Shown in pieces: positions 29,565 through 37,614 of a stretch of 64,000 nt of DNA. Within the stretch, counting starts at the first letter, position 1. The number at the start of each line of letters is the position of its first letter. The DNA is from Bacteroidales bacterium (GTDB lineage: Bacteria > Bacteroidota > Bacteroidia > Bacteroidales > UBA3824), in NCBI GenBank assembly GCA_017412115.1, contig JAFPYR010000122.1, positions 1 through 64,000 of the forward strand. The letters run 5' to 3'. A model generated the notes under the pieces. It did no database searches. It was not told the DNA's origin and was given only the letters and a program-made list of their open reading frames with translations. The position numbers and the translations under genes are program-made.

Positions 29565-30041
29565 CTATTTTTTACCGTTGTTAATGGAAAAAATTGCCGA
29601 AGAATTAAGTATTGTGATGTAATCTCCGTTATGTTCAAAAATTCCCTCTGTGTATTCTGCTTTGATTTTTGTGTCAAAATCAGGAATTGACATTATGTCT
29701 GCCATCTTAACGTCAATTACATCACTTACAGCGTCTGCCATACAAGATACCGTAAGCAAATTTTCCGGTGTTTCTTTCCCCGTTTCAAGAACGATTATAA
29801 CGCTTTGGTTCTCATCAAAATTTTTATCGGTTTTCAAGCCGCAAATTTTCCTCACATCAATCAAAGGCAAAATTTCGCCTCTAAAATTAATAACGCCCAA
29901 AATATGAGGCGGAGTTTTAGGAATCAAAGTAACTTTCTGTAATTCAATCACTTCAATTACATCAGAGACTTTAAAAGCATAAAGTTCACCGTTCAGATAA
30001 AACGACAAATATGATATTGTATTAGAATAAGTTTCGCCCAT
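29565..30041 (-). CDS. cheW: CheW coupling protein
   Basis: 158 aa single-domain CheW with YLSFYLNGELYAFKVSDVIEVIEL, LIPKTPPHILGVINFRGEILPLIDVRK and a C-terminal part ending FEHNGDYITILN. It bridges the MCP and the CheA P5 domain. Located 12 bases after cheA and 9 bases before the MCP gene. Confidence 0.94.
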   Translation of the reverse strand: MGETYSNTISYLSFYLNGELYAFKVSDVIEVIELQKVTLIPKTPPHILGVINFRGEILPLIDVRKICGLKTDKNFDENQSVIIVLETGKETPENLLTVSCMADAVSDVIDVKMADIMSIPDFDTKIKAEYTEGIFEHNGDYITILNSSAIFSINNGKK

Positions 30042-30053
30042 TGGAATTAGATT

Positions 30054-32201
30054 TTAGTCCGTAACGTTATTTTTTTCCATTTGTTTAATCAGTTTGTTTA
30101 CATCGAGAACCAAAGCAATACTACCGTCGCCAAGAATACTGCCCCCCGATATATACTCCTGATTTGAAAAATATTTTCCGAGCGATTTCAAAACCGCCTG
30201 ATGTTCACCTATAATTTTATCAACGATAAGTCCGACAACCTTTCCGTCGCGATATTTCACGATTACGACATTCTCCTGTTTAGGCGGTTTGCCTAAGAAC
30301 TCAAGTTCGTTTCTCAAATCTATAATAGTCCTCGGTTCACCCTCGTAAATAAATCTGCCGTTATCCTTTGCCAACTGACGACGGGTTATCTGCGAACAAC
30401 TCTCAATTAAATAAACTGGAATAAGCAAAAGCGTATTTTCAACCGAAACCAAAAGCGCATCTACGATACTGAGCGTTAAAGGCAGTTTTATCGTGATTAT
30501 CGTACCTAAATCTATTTCGGAATCGATTTCTATTTCGCCTCTGAGCTTTATAATGTTTTGTTTTACCACGTCCATACCCACGCCGCGGCCAGAAATACCT
30601 GTGATTTTTTTCGCCGTTGAAAAACCGGGTAAGAAAATCAATTCATAAAGTTGTTTTTCCGTTAAACGGTCTGTGGGTTTGATAAAACCTTTTTCAATTC
30701 CTTTCTGTCTTAAATATTCGGGGTCCATGCCAGCTCCGTCATCTTGAACCTGAATAAAAACGTTGCTACCCGAATAAAAAGCTGTAAATTTTATAATTCC
30801 GGCATCAGGCTTTTTGAGTTCCCTACGTCTTTCAAGCGATTCTATACCGTGGTCAATACTATTTCTGATAATGTGCATCAGCGGCACGGTAAGATTGTCG
30901 ATAATCGTTTTGTCGAGTTCGGTGTCCGTACCCTCGGTTACGAAATTTATTTTTTTGCCGAGTTCATTACTCAAATCCCTTACCAAACGCTGAAACCTCA
31001 ACATCATACTTTCAATCGGCACAAGTCGGATTGAAAGTGCATTGTCTTTGAAACGGTTGGAAATTTTATCTACTTTTTCGCAAATTCTGCCAAGCGGTGG
31101 AATATCGTATTGCTCGCTCAACAAGAAAAGTTCGGCTTTTACCGTTACGAGTTCGGAAACAAGATTCATAAGTTCGTCCAATTTATCGGACTCAACTTTT
31201 ATGCTTCCGGCTTTAGCATCGGAATTTTCAATGGTTTTGCTGATAATTTTTTCCGCAGCCAAAGCAATATCGTTTTCTGTACGATCTTGATTAGGAGTTT
31301 TAGTTTCGGCTTTTGGAGAGGTTTTAGTTTCAGGAGTTTCTTTCTGAGTCTGTTTAGAAGCTTCGGTTATTACTTTAATAGTTTTTTTAGTATCAGGCTT
31401 AACGATAAGACTATTTGCAAATTTTGCAAGCCCCGTTACATCAATTTTATCATCAAGAGCCTGAAGCCTTGTAATTTCGGCAACAAAATCCTCATTTACA
31501 AACAAATCTGCATCGGCTATTTTCGTAATTTTGACCTCATCGGAAACAAACAAGAAAATTTCTTCCAACTCCGAATAAGATTTTTTTGTGGAAAAAACCG
31601 CCTCCCAAAACATATAATATTTGTCGGCGCAATCATCGGTTTCTTTCCAACAACGCGGAATAGTAATTCCGGTACCAGCGTTTTCGATGTCGCCAAGAAT
31701 GGATTTTATGTTAATACCTCTGTTTGCAATATCGGATTCCGGGGTAAAAAGCACATAATAGGTTGCAACGCCTTCCGCCTCTTGTTCCAAAATTTTTTGG
31801 GGAACCTCTTCCTGCTTTTGAGTAGGCTCTATTGAAGGCGCAACTAATTTTAGTTGTGCCATAAACTCATTTACAAGAGCATCATCGTTTTCATCAGGTT
31901 TGTTCAACAGTTTTCGCAGCAAATCAATGCACTCCAAAGTAAGAGCGGAAACCTCTTTGCTGACAGTAAGGGAATTGTCCCTTATTTTACCGTATATGCT
32001 TTCAACATCGTGAGTGATTTTTTCCACGGTCTTGAACTCATACATTCCGCTTGTTCCTTTGATAGTGTGCATAACCCTGAAGACCTGATTGATTTCGTCC
32101 GCAGAACCCGGATTATTCTCCAATCTCAACAAGGCATCTTCCATGTCGTTGAGCAGGTCGTTTACTTCGTCAAGGTATTTCTGTTTGAACTGTTCGAGCA
32201 T
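30054..32201 (-). CDS. cheA: CheA-type histidine kinase
   Basis: 715 aa. The N-terminal Hpt domain has phospho-acceptor His45 in FRVMHTIKGTSG. Residues about 125-330 are a divergent linker with no typical CheY-binding P2. Then come the P3 dimerisation helices (KVESDKLDELMNLVSEL), the ATPase (N box HIIRNSIDHGIES, G1 DDGAGMD, G2 STAKKITGISGRGVGMDVV) and the CheW-like P5 (from about 575). It phosphorylates receiver domains under MCP control. The neighbours supply receivers rather than a stand-alone CheY. Confidence 0.93.
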   Translation of the reverse strand: MLEQFKQKYLDEVNDLLNDMEDALLRLENNPGSADEINQVFRVMHTIKGTSGMYEFKTVEKITHDVESIYGKIRDNSLTVSKEVSALTLECIDLLRKLLNKPDENDDALVNEFMAQLKLVAPSIEPTQKQEEVPQKILEQEAEGVATYYVLFTPESDIANRGINIKSILGDIENAGTGITIPRCWKETDDCADKYYMFWEAVFSTKKSYSELEEIFLFVSDEVKITKIADADLFVNEDFVAEITRLQALDDKIDVTGLAKFANSLIVKPDTKKTIKVITEASKQTQKETPETKTSPKAETKTPNQDRTENDIALAAEKIISKTIENSDAKAGSIKVESDKLDELMNLVSELVTVKAELFLLSEQYDIPPLGRICEKVDKISNRFKDNALSIRLVPIESMMLRFQRLVRDLSNELGKKINFVTEGTDTELDKTIIDNLTVPLMHIIRNSIDHGIESLERRRELKKPDAGIIKFTAFYSGSNVFIQVQDDGAGMDPEYLRQKGIEKGFIKPTDRLTEKQLYELIFLPGFSTAKKITGISGRGVGMDVVKQNIIKLRGEIEIDSEIDLGTIITIKLPLTLSIVDALLVSVENTLLLIPVYLIESCSQITRRQLAKDNGRFIYEGEPRTIIDLRNELEFLGKPPKQENVVIVKYRDGKVVGLIVDKIIGEHQAVLKSLGKYFSNQEYISGGSILGDGSIALVLDVNKLIKQMEKNNVTD

Positions 32202-32242
32202 TTTTTAAGTTTTTTTAGTTTGATAAAAAACGAAAGGTTTTC

Positions 32243-33019
32243 TTATTGCAATGCTTTCTTGATGAACATCAAAAATCTGTCGATAACGAAAGGTTTTTGA
32301 ATCCAACCCGTAATACCAATTTGTTTTGATTTTTGTTTCTTTTCCTCGTTGATTTCGGTTGTAAGAAGCAAAATCGGAATACCTTTGTATTCAGGCATTT
32401 TTTTAACAATTTCTGCGAGTTCAAGACCGTTTTTGCGCGGCATATTAAGGTCTGTTACAAGCAAATCAATACGTCTGCCGTCAAAATACTTCAAAGCATC
32501 CTGACCGTCTACGGCTTTGATAACCTCATAACCGGCTTGTTTCAAAGTAAACTCAATCACAAAACGTGTATTCTCGAAATCATCGGCAATAAGAATGGTT
32601 TTCTTTGCACTTTCGGCTGAATCCTTGTCGGGAGAAATTTCTTTTGAGAAGAAAACCTCAGCACGCGGATTTTGAAGAATTTGCGAGAAAATCTGAGCAT
32701 TATCACTCAATTTGAGCAAATAGCCTCTTGCACCGGCTTCAATCAGGTCGTTTACATACTTCTTATTGTCATACATCGAAAGTCCGATGATTACAAGCGA
32801 GGGATTAATTTTCAAAGCCTCTTTTGTTGCCTCGATACCGTTCATCTCCGGCATTTCAATATCAATAAATACCAAATCAGGATCGCAAGTATCCAAAAGG
32901 TTGAGAAACTCTTTACCATTGGATGCCTCTGCAATAATATCGACGTCGCCTAATTTCTGAAGTAACGTCTTTATGGCATTTCTGTATACCAATTTGTCGT
33001 CTACAAGTATAACTTTCAT
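32243..33019 (-). CDS. Double-receiver response regulator
   Basis: 258 aa made of two receiver domains and no output domain. REC1 (1-120) is NarL/CheB-like with the phospho-acceptor Asp in DLVFIDIEMPEMNG. REC2 (about 140-256) is CheY/PilH-like with DLLVTDLNMPRKNG and the conserved Lys in GWIQKPF. Both acidic pockets (VDD and ADD) and both Lys (YLLKLS, QKPF) are present, so both should be phosphorylatable. Output must go through protein contact. It sits between cheA and the hybrid kinase gene and is probably a shared target of both. Confidence 0.9.
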   Translation of the reverse strand: MKVILVDDKLVYRNAIKTLLQKLGDVDIIAEASNGKEFLNLLDTCDPDLVFIDIEMPEMNGIEATKEALKINPSLVIIGLSMYDNKKYVNDLIEAGARGYLLKLSDNAQIFSQILQNPRAEVFFSKEISPDKDSAESAKKTILIADDFENTRFVIEFTLKQAGYEVIKAVDGQDALKYFDGRRIDLLVTDLNMPRKNGLELAEIVKKMPEYKGIPILLLTTEINEEKKQKSKQIGITGWIQKPFVIDRFLMFIKKALQ

Positions 33020-33056
33020 TTTATTTAAATTATTTTTTTTTATTAAATACTCTCCG

Positions 33057-35375
33057 TTATTTTTGACACTGCAATATAGGAATTTCTATCCAAACAATCA
33101 ACCCTTTTTTAGGTTTTGTTTTAAAACTATATTTTCCATTAACTGCTTTTACCCTTCCGATAATATTTTCGATACCCCGTCCGCCGCCCGTTGTTTTGGG
33201 CAACTCACCGAAATCAAAACCTATTCCGTCGTCCACGTATTCCAAAATCAAGTGATTTTCCTCCGACAAAAGGCTGATAGCAACGTTTTTAGCGTGAGCA
33301 TGTTTCATCGTATTGTTAATCAACTCGTTGATAATACGGTAAACAGTAAGTTCTAGGTTACGGTCTTTCAAAGGATGAAAATCACAATGCGAGAATCCGA
33401 ATCGAATAAGCCTTGAATCTTCCAAACCCTCGATAATATTATTGATTGTCGCCACGAGCCCGAACCTCGAAAGTATTACCGGGTGCAAATTGTCGGCAAT
33501 TTCCTTAACACTTTCAATTGCTTGACCTACAATACCTTTGGTGAGTTTCAGAGTTCTAAAAATCTCGTCAGAACCGACACCGCCGGAGAGTATCAAATTG
33601 ATATAAATGTTAATACTTGAGAGCAACGCCCCTAAACCGTCATGCAATTCTTGAGCCAAACGTGTGCGTTCTTTCTCCTCAGCAGCAGCTGAGGCGCCCA
33701 TAATTGCACTATCCATGTTTCTAAGACCGGTAACATCGGTAAAAACAAGGAGAGAAATCATATCGTCCAAAACCGGAACTTTAGAAAGCGTAGCCTCCAA
33801 AAACAATTTAGAACCGTCTTTATGTGTTAAAGTAATCGTAGTAGTTTCAAAAAGCGGCGGTTTAGTAACCTTGTCCACAAGTTTTTGAATTTCCCTCAAC
33901 GGTTCACCTTTTATAATAGTGTCAAGTTTTTTGAAAGTGAAATCGGCTTTTTCCGTTAGGCCGAACAATTCCAAAAATCTTCTGTTGTATCTTTGTACTT
34001 CTAATTTCTTGTTAATAGAGATTATACCGTTAGCACTATATTTGAAAATGCTTGTAATTTCTTTTTCTTGACGGATAATCCTTCTCTCGTAAAATTTCTT
34101 ACTGATATTGCTTTTTACCAAATTAGCAACATTAGCAAGAGCATAAACGTTTTCTTGAGTAATCGAACCGTAACTTGTGCGGCTGACATAAAAAACGCCG
34201 ACCAACATACCCTCAACGATTATCGGATAAAGCACGTATCTCGAACTTCTTGAAGATATAACGTTCGGAATATAAGGGTCTTGAATATTGCAAATTATAT
34301 TGTCGGATTCTGTTTTCAAAATCTCAATAAACTTAGGATAAGTTTTTTGAGAAGGCGGCAATTTTCCTCTTTTGCAGGTTTTGAGTTCTCTGTTATGATA
34401 AAAAAACTCCGTCCACTTGTCTTTTCGACCCAAAAGCAAGAAAATTTCATCGGCGTTAATCAATTCCATCAACGAATTTACCAGATAAGCACAACTTGCC
34501 ATAAATCCGTGTATATTATTGACATTGAGAGAAATAAATCTTAATTTCCGCTGAAAATCAAGATTTCTTCTAACTCTTGCCTCCGACTTTGCCGAAGCTG
34601 TTATATTCCGCGTATCGAGAATTATCAACTTTTTTTGACCCTTGTTAATCGTCTTGCCTTTTGTTTCAAGGACTAAAGTTTTGAGCCTGTCGTTTTTGTG
34701 AAGAATATATTTTTGAGAATACTCTCCCATCGAGGCAAGTTTTTCGAGAAAATCCTTAAAAAAAGTTTTGTCCTCTTCGGTCTGCGCAATATCCCAAAGC
34801 TGGCGGTTTTCCAAATCAAAACCGATATTAAAAATACCTTTGGTTGATTTTGAAGCGTTTAAGACCATTCCGCTAAAATCGCAAATCAAAATAGAATCCA
34901 AAACGTTATCGCCCATTAGTTTCAACATTTCGGTTTTTTCTTCTAATTGACGGCGATATTGCTGCTGCAAAAACAACTGCTTGTCAAGCTCTTTGCGGGC
35001 ATTAACCAACGAAACATGGTGTTTAATCCTCGCCAAAAGTTCGTCAGACGAAAAGGGCTTGCAAACATAATCAACCGCTCCTGCCCCCAAACCTTCAACA
35101 ATACTTTCGGAATCGGAAGAGGCCGTTAAGAAAATGACAGGTATATTTTTGGTCAAATCATTAGCTTTCAGGGTTTTGCAAGTCTCAAAACCGTTTTTTA
35201 CAGGCATCATAACATCAAGCAAAATCAAATCCGGATTTCGCTCTATTGCCATAATCTCTGCTTGAGTACCGTCAGAGGCAGTTATAACCTCATAATACTG
35301 ACTCAAAATAGCCCTCAACATTATAAGATTGACCTCATTGTCATCGACAGCAAGTATAGTTTCCTTTTTCTCCAT
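33057..35375 (-). CDS. REC-PAS-GAF-PAS histidine kinase (HisKA_3 type)
   Basis: 772 aa. N-terminal receiver (Asp in DLILLDVMMPVKNG), PAS (about 140-260), GAF-like (about 270-430), a second PAS (about 435-555), a dimerisation/phospho-acceptor helix with RLAQELHDGLGALLSSI (DegS/NarX-like HisKA_3), and a HATPase (ELINNTMKHA, VDDGIGFDFG, GGGRGIENI). There are no membrane helices, so it is cytoplasmic. The N-terminal REC lets another kinase, plausibly CheA, feed into it. NarX-type kinases normally pair with LuxR-type regulators; none is present, and the nearest receiver is the double-REC protein. Confidence 0.9.
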   Translation of the reverse strand: MEKKETILAVDDNEVNLIMLRAILSQYYEVITASDGTQAEIMAIERNPDLILLDVMMPVKNGFETCKTLKANDLTKNIPVIFLTASSDSESIVEGLGAGAVDYVCKPFSSDELLARIKHHVSLVNARKELDKQLFLQQQYRRQLEEKTEMLKLMGDNVLDSILICDFSGMVLNASKSTKGIFNIGFDLENRQLWDIAQTEEDKTFFKDFLEKLASMGEYSQKYILHKNDRLKTLVLETKGKTINKGQKKLIILDTRNITASAKSEARVRRNLDFQRKLRFISLNVNNIHGFMASCAYLVNSLMELINADEIFLLLGRKDKWTEFFYHNRELKTCKRGKLPPSQKTYPKFIEILKTESDNIICNIQDPYIPNVISSRSSRYVLYPIIVEGMLVGVFYVSRTSYGSITQENVYALANVANLVKSNISKKFYERRIIRQEKEITSIFKYSANGIISINKKLEVQRYNRRFLELFGLTEKADFTFKKLDTIIKGEPLREIQKLVDKVTKPPLFETTTITLTHKDGSKLFLEATLSKVPVLDDMISLLVFTDVTGLRNMDSAIMGASAAAEEKERTRLAQELHDGLGALLSSINIYINLILSGGVGSDEIFRTLKLTKGIVGQAIESVKEIADNLHPVILSRFGLVATINNIIEGLEDSRLIRFGFSHCDFHPLKDRNLELTVYRIINELINNTMKHAHAKNVAISLLSEENHLILEYVDDGIGFDFGELPKTTGGGRGIENIIGRVKAVNGKYSFKTKPKKGLIVWIEIPILQCQK

Positions 35376-35385
35376 AAAAGGTAAT

Positions 35386-35856
35386 TTAATTCTCTCTTAA
35401 CAAATTATCTATTAATATTTTAGTCGTTTGATAAGCGTAACCGCGTCCCAAGGAAAACCTCAAAAGTTTTTCCTTGATTTTTTCCGTCGGAGAATTTTTT
35501 AAGCTTTTCAATTTTTTTTTCAATTCACCGGCTATCAAATCTTCTTCGCCAAGAGAAATTTCTTCAATTTCCAAGGCCGAAGCAATATCTTCTTTTGAAA
35601 TTTTTTTCATTTTCAATTCCGATTCAATACGGCGTTTACCCCATTTATTGAATCTGAATTTATCCCTTGCAAAAGCTCCGGCATAACGTTTATTATCAAC
35701 AAAACCGTTTTCCACAAGGTATTCGACAGCAAGAGCGGCTTCTTTTTCGTCAGCACCTCTGTCGGTCATATACTTAAAAGCATAACTCTCACATTTTTCG
35801 TTTTTTGAGCATAACGCTTCAAGTTTTTTGAGTACTTTCAAAATTTCCTCTCTCAT
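35386..35856 (-). CDS. recX: Regulatory protein RecX
   Basis: 156 aa of three-helix RecX repeats, with the ALAVEYLVENGFVDNKRYAGAFARD block, KWGKRRIESELKMKKIS and LLRFSLGRGYAYQTTKILI. RecX inhibits RecA filaments. recA is not adjacent. The gene is 10 bases upstream of the hybrid kinase gene and 9 bases downstream of a lipoprotein gene. Confidence 0.9.
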   Translation of the reverse strand: MREEILKVLKKLEALCSKNEKCESYAFKYMTDRGADEKEAALAVEYLVENGFVDNKRYAGAFARDKFRFNKWGKRRIESELKMKKISKEDIASALEIEEISLGEEDLIAGELKKKLKSLKNSPTEKIKEKLLRFSLGRGYAYQTTKILIDNLLREN

Positions 35857-35865
35857 GATTTCGTG

Positions 35866-36285
35866 TTAATAAACCAAAAGCGAATCCGCATTAAACTGAT
35901 AATAAGTAATTTTGTACTCGGAGCCCCGTTGAATAAATTCAAGTTTTTCAAACATCACAGCCTCCGAATATATGACTTTGTATTTAATGCCAACCCTTGT
36001 TACCCTATCCTTGGTAACGGTTTCAAAATCAATTCGTTTAACGTTTAAAACATTTCCGAAATCGCTGTCTTTTTTTCTCAGCCCCTCAATCCAAACCTCA
36101 GAAGGAGTGTTCTTTAAAGCTTCCTCGTCCAACAAAGTAGTAACGAAAGCGAAATCCTTAGTTTTCAAGCAATTATAAAACGCCAAACCGATTTGATCGC
36201 AATCCTTTATGACCCCGCACGAAAACAAAAGCGTCCATGCCGTAAATATCATAAAAAAAAACGATTTCTTAAAAAAAAGTTTCAT
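35866..36285 (-). CDS. Small lipoprotein, NTF2-like character
   Basis: 139 aa with a lipobox (WTLLFSCG). The mature part begins with a helix (FYNCLKTKDFAFVTTLLDEEAL) followed by four beta-strands, which suggests a small NTF2/DUF4019-like fold. This is a pattern judgement, not a family match. Co-directional with recX (9-base gap). Confidence 0.65.
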   Translation of the reverse strand: MKLFFKKSFFFMIFTAWTLLFSCGVIKDCDQIGLAFYNCLKTKDFAFVTTLLDEEALKNTPSEVWIEGLRKKDSDFGNVLNVKRIDFETVTKDRVTRVGIKYKVIYSEAVMFEKLEFIQRGSEYKITYYQFNADSLLVY

Positions 36286-36339
36286 CAGATTATTTTTTTC
36301 TTAGGCGAAATTAAACATTTAAGTTTTATCAGACAAATT

Positions 36340-37212
36340 TTATTTCGGAATTATATTTGCCGGAATCCTTTTTAGCGGGGCAAGAAAATCTGCACCTTTG
36401 ATTTTAACGTCCACATCCGGGGCGTAAAACCACTCGCCGCCTTTGTAATAATAACCGTCAAAACTCATATCCGGGCCTAAAAATCTCGGATTGCCTTTGT
36501 ATTGAGGCGGAGCATTGAGATGGTCGGCAACTATCATTTTCAGTTTTTTGTAATAACTAAGGCTCATCGTAACCTTTTCACTAAAACTAAAAATCAAACG
36601 CCTGTTTCCTTTAGAAGTTTCGTTTTGAAAACTTCCTCCGAATTTAGGATTACCTTCACGGTCAAATTTTATCTGTTCCAACACTTTACGGTTGATAAAC
36701 ATATCCGCACCGTCCCAGCCGCAAAGAGCATAGACGGGATTATTTTTTTCACCGAACTGACAAATCTCATAATATATCGCCCCGAACCAATTTTGAGCCT
36801 GCATATCAGAAAATTCCGGGTGTTGCTCATTCTCGGAGCCGTCAATAAGTTTTGTAATTTTAACATCGCCGCCGTTATTAAAAAGCGTAAAGCCATAATA
36901 AACATAATCGCCTGAATTTAAGGCAATTCCAAAAGTAAAAATTCTGACTTTACCATTATCGGAAGTAACAGAGGATATATTTTTGAGTTTAGAAAAGCTA
37001 TAACCGAAAGCTCCTGAAAAATTAAGAGCCTCTTCCAAAGTTTTAAAAACGGCATTTGCTTTTTCTTTTTTAACGGAATCCGAATCAGAGGAAAAACATT
37101 CCTCAAAATACACGGCAATACGGGCTTCGTAATTTGAAAACACAGTCGTATCCTGCGCCCTCATAACTACGCAACTCATTAAAAAACAAACTATTAAAAC
37201 AATTTTACCCAT
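36340..37212 (-). CDS. Conserved exported protein of unknown function
   Basis: 290 aa with a signal peptide (ending VVMRAQ). It contains ALCGWDGADMFINRKVLEQI and RFLGPDMSFDGYYYKGGEWFYAPDVDV. I have the impression that this is a Bacteroidales-conserved secreted protein, but I know no function. It is the first gene after the promoter at 37239, and may head the long minus-strand run through recX and the che-like genes because all later gaps are under 60 bases. Confidence 0.7.
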   Translation of the reverse strand: MGKIVLIVCFLMSCVVMRAQDTTVFSNYEARIAVYFEECFSSDSDSVKKEKANAVFKTLEEALNFSGAFGYSFSKLKNISSVTSDNGKVRIFTFGIALNSGDYVYYGFTLFNNGGDVKITKLIDGSENEQHPEFSDMQAQNWFGAIYYEICQFGEKNNPVYALCGWDGADMFINRKVLEQIKFDREGNPKFGGSFQNETSKGNRRLIFSFSEKVTMSLSYYKKLKMIVADHLNAPPQYKGNPRFLGPDMSFDGYYYKGGEWFYAPDVDVKIKGADFLAPLKRIPANIIPK

Positions 37213-37238
37213 ACTGAACGAAAAAAGTTTTTATAACG

Positions 37239-37268
37239 CAAATATATAAAAAAAATTAAATTACCAAA
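37239..37268 (-). promoter_or_regulatory. Promoter heading the exported-protein/recX/che run
   Basis: On the minus strand, TTTG (37268..37265), an 18-base gap, then TATATTTG (37246..37239). Confidence 0.5.
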
Positions 37269-37280
37269 AAAGTAAGAATA

Positions 37281-37313
37281 AAAAAAAACGGTCATCATTT
37301 CTGACAACCGTTT
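37281..37313 (-). terminator. Terminator of tRNA-Leu
   Basis: On the minus strand AACGGTTGTCA-gaaa-TGATGACCGTT with two G-U pairs, followed by a run of T. Confidence 0.75.
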
Positions 37314-37327
37314 TCTTTCTTTTTTCG

Positions 37328-37413
37328 TGCCCCAGACAAGACTTGAACTTGCACCCACGAATTTATGGACATGCCCCTCAAACATGCGCGTCTACCAATT
37401 CCGCCACCAGGGC
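37328..37413 (-). tRNA. tRNA-Leu (anticodon GAG)
   Basis: 86 nt with a long variable arm as expected for Leu. Acceptor GCCCTGG pairs with CTGGGGC. D arm GCG/CGC with AATTGGTAGA loop. Anticodon stem CATGT/GCATG with loop TTGAGGG, giving GAG. T arm GCAAG-TTCAAGT-CTTGT. Discriminator A; CCA is not encoded. It reads CUC/CUU codons. Confidence 0.95.
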
Positions 37414-37453
37414 TCAGCACTTATTAAGATGTGTATCTCTTATTAAGACGGTG

Positions 37454-37485
37454 CAAAGGTATAGTGTTTTTTCTTTCCCTCCAAA
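37454..37485 (-). promoter_or_regulatory. Promoter of tRNA-Leu
   Basis: On the minus strand, TTTG (37485..37482), a 20-base gap, then TACCTTTG (37461..37454), 41 bases upstream of the mature tRNA. It is the best match to the Bacteroidetes consensus in the window. Confidence 0.75.
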
Positions 37486-37544
37486 TTTTTTTTTATATTT
37501 TTTCAAAAAAAATTCAAACCGCTTAATAATCAGTTTTTTAAAAA

Positions 37545-37587
37545 GGAAGGTTATACAACGTTTTTTAATCAAATTATATAACCTTCC
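37545..37587 (-). terminator. Terminator after the papain-like peptidase gene
   Basis: A perfect 11-bp stem GGAAGGTTATA/TATAACCTTCC with a 21-base loop, followed on the minus strand by TTTTT. Confidence 0.75.
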
Positions 37588-37614
37588 GAAGTTTTTTCCA
37601 AGAAGTCTTAAATT

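Noticed and set aside
31110-31835. 241-codon open frame on the plus strand
   Set aside because: It lies entirely antisense to cheA, has no promoter or recognisable domain, and cheA carries clear motifs in the same region.
37421-37450. Sequence resembling a Nextera/Tn5 adaptor (AGATGTGTAT) and a short direct repeat CTTATTAAGA near the tRNA
   Set aside because: The match stops after 10 bases; this is an ordinary tRNA leader between a good promoter and the tRNA.
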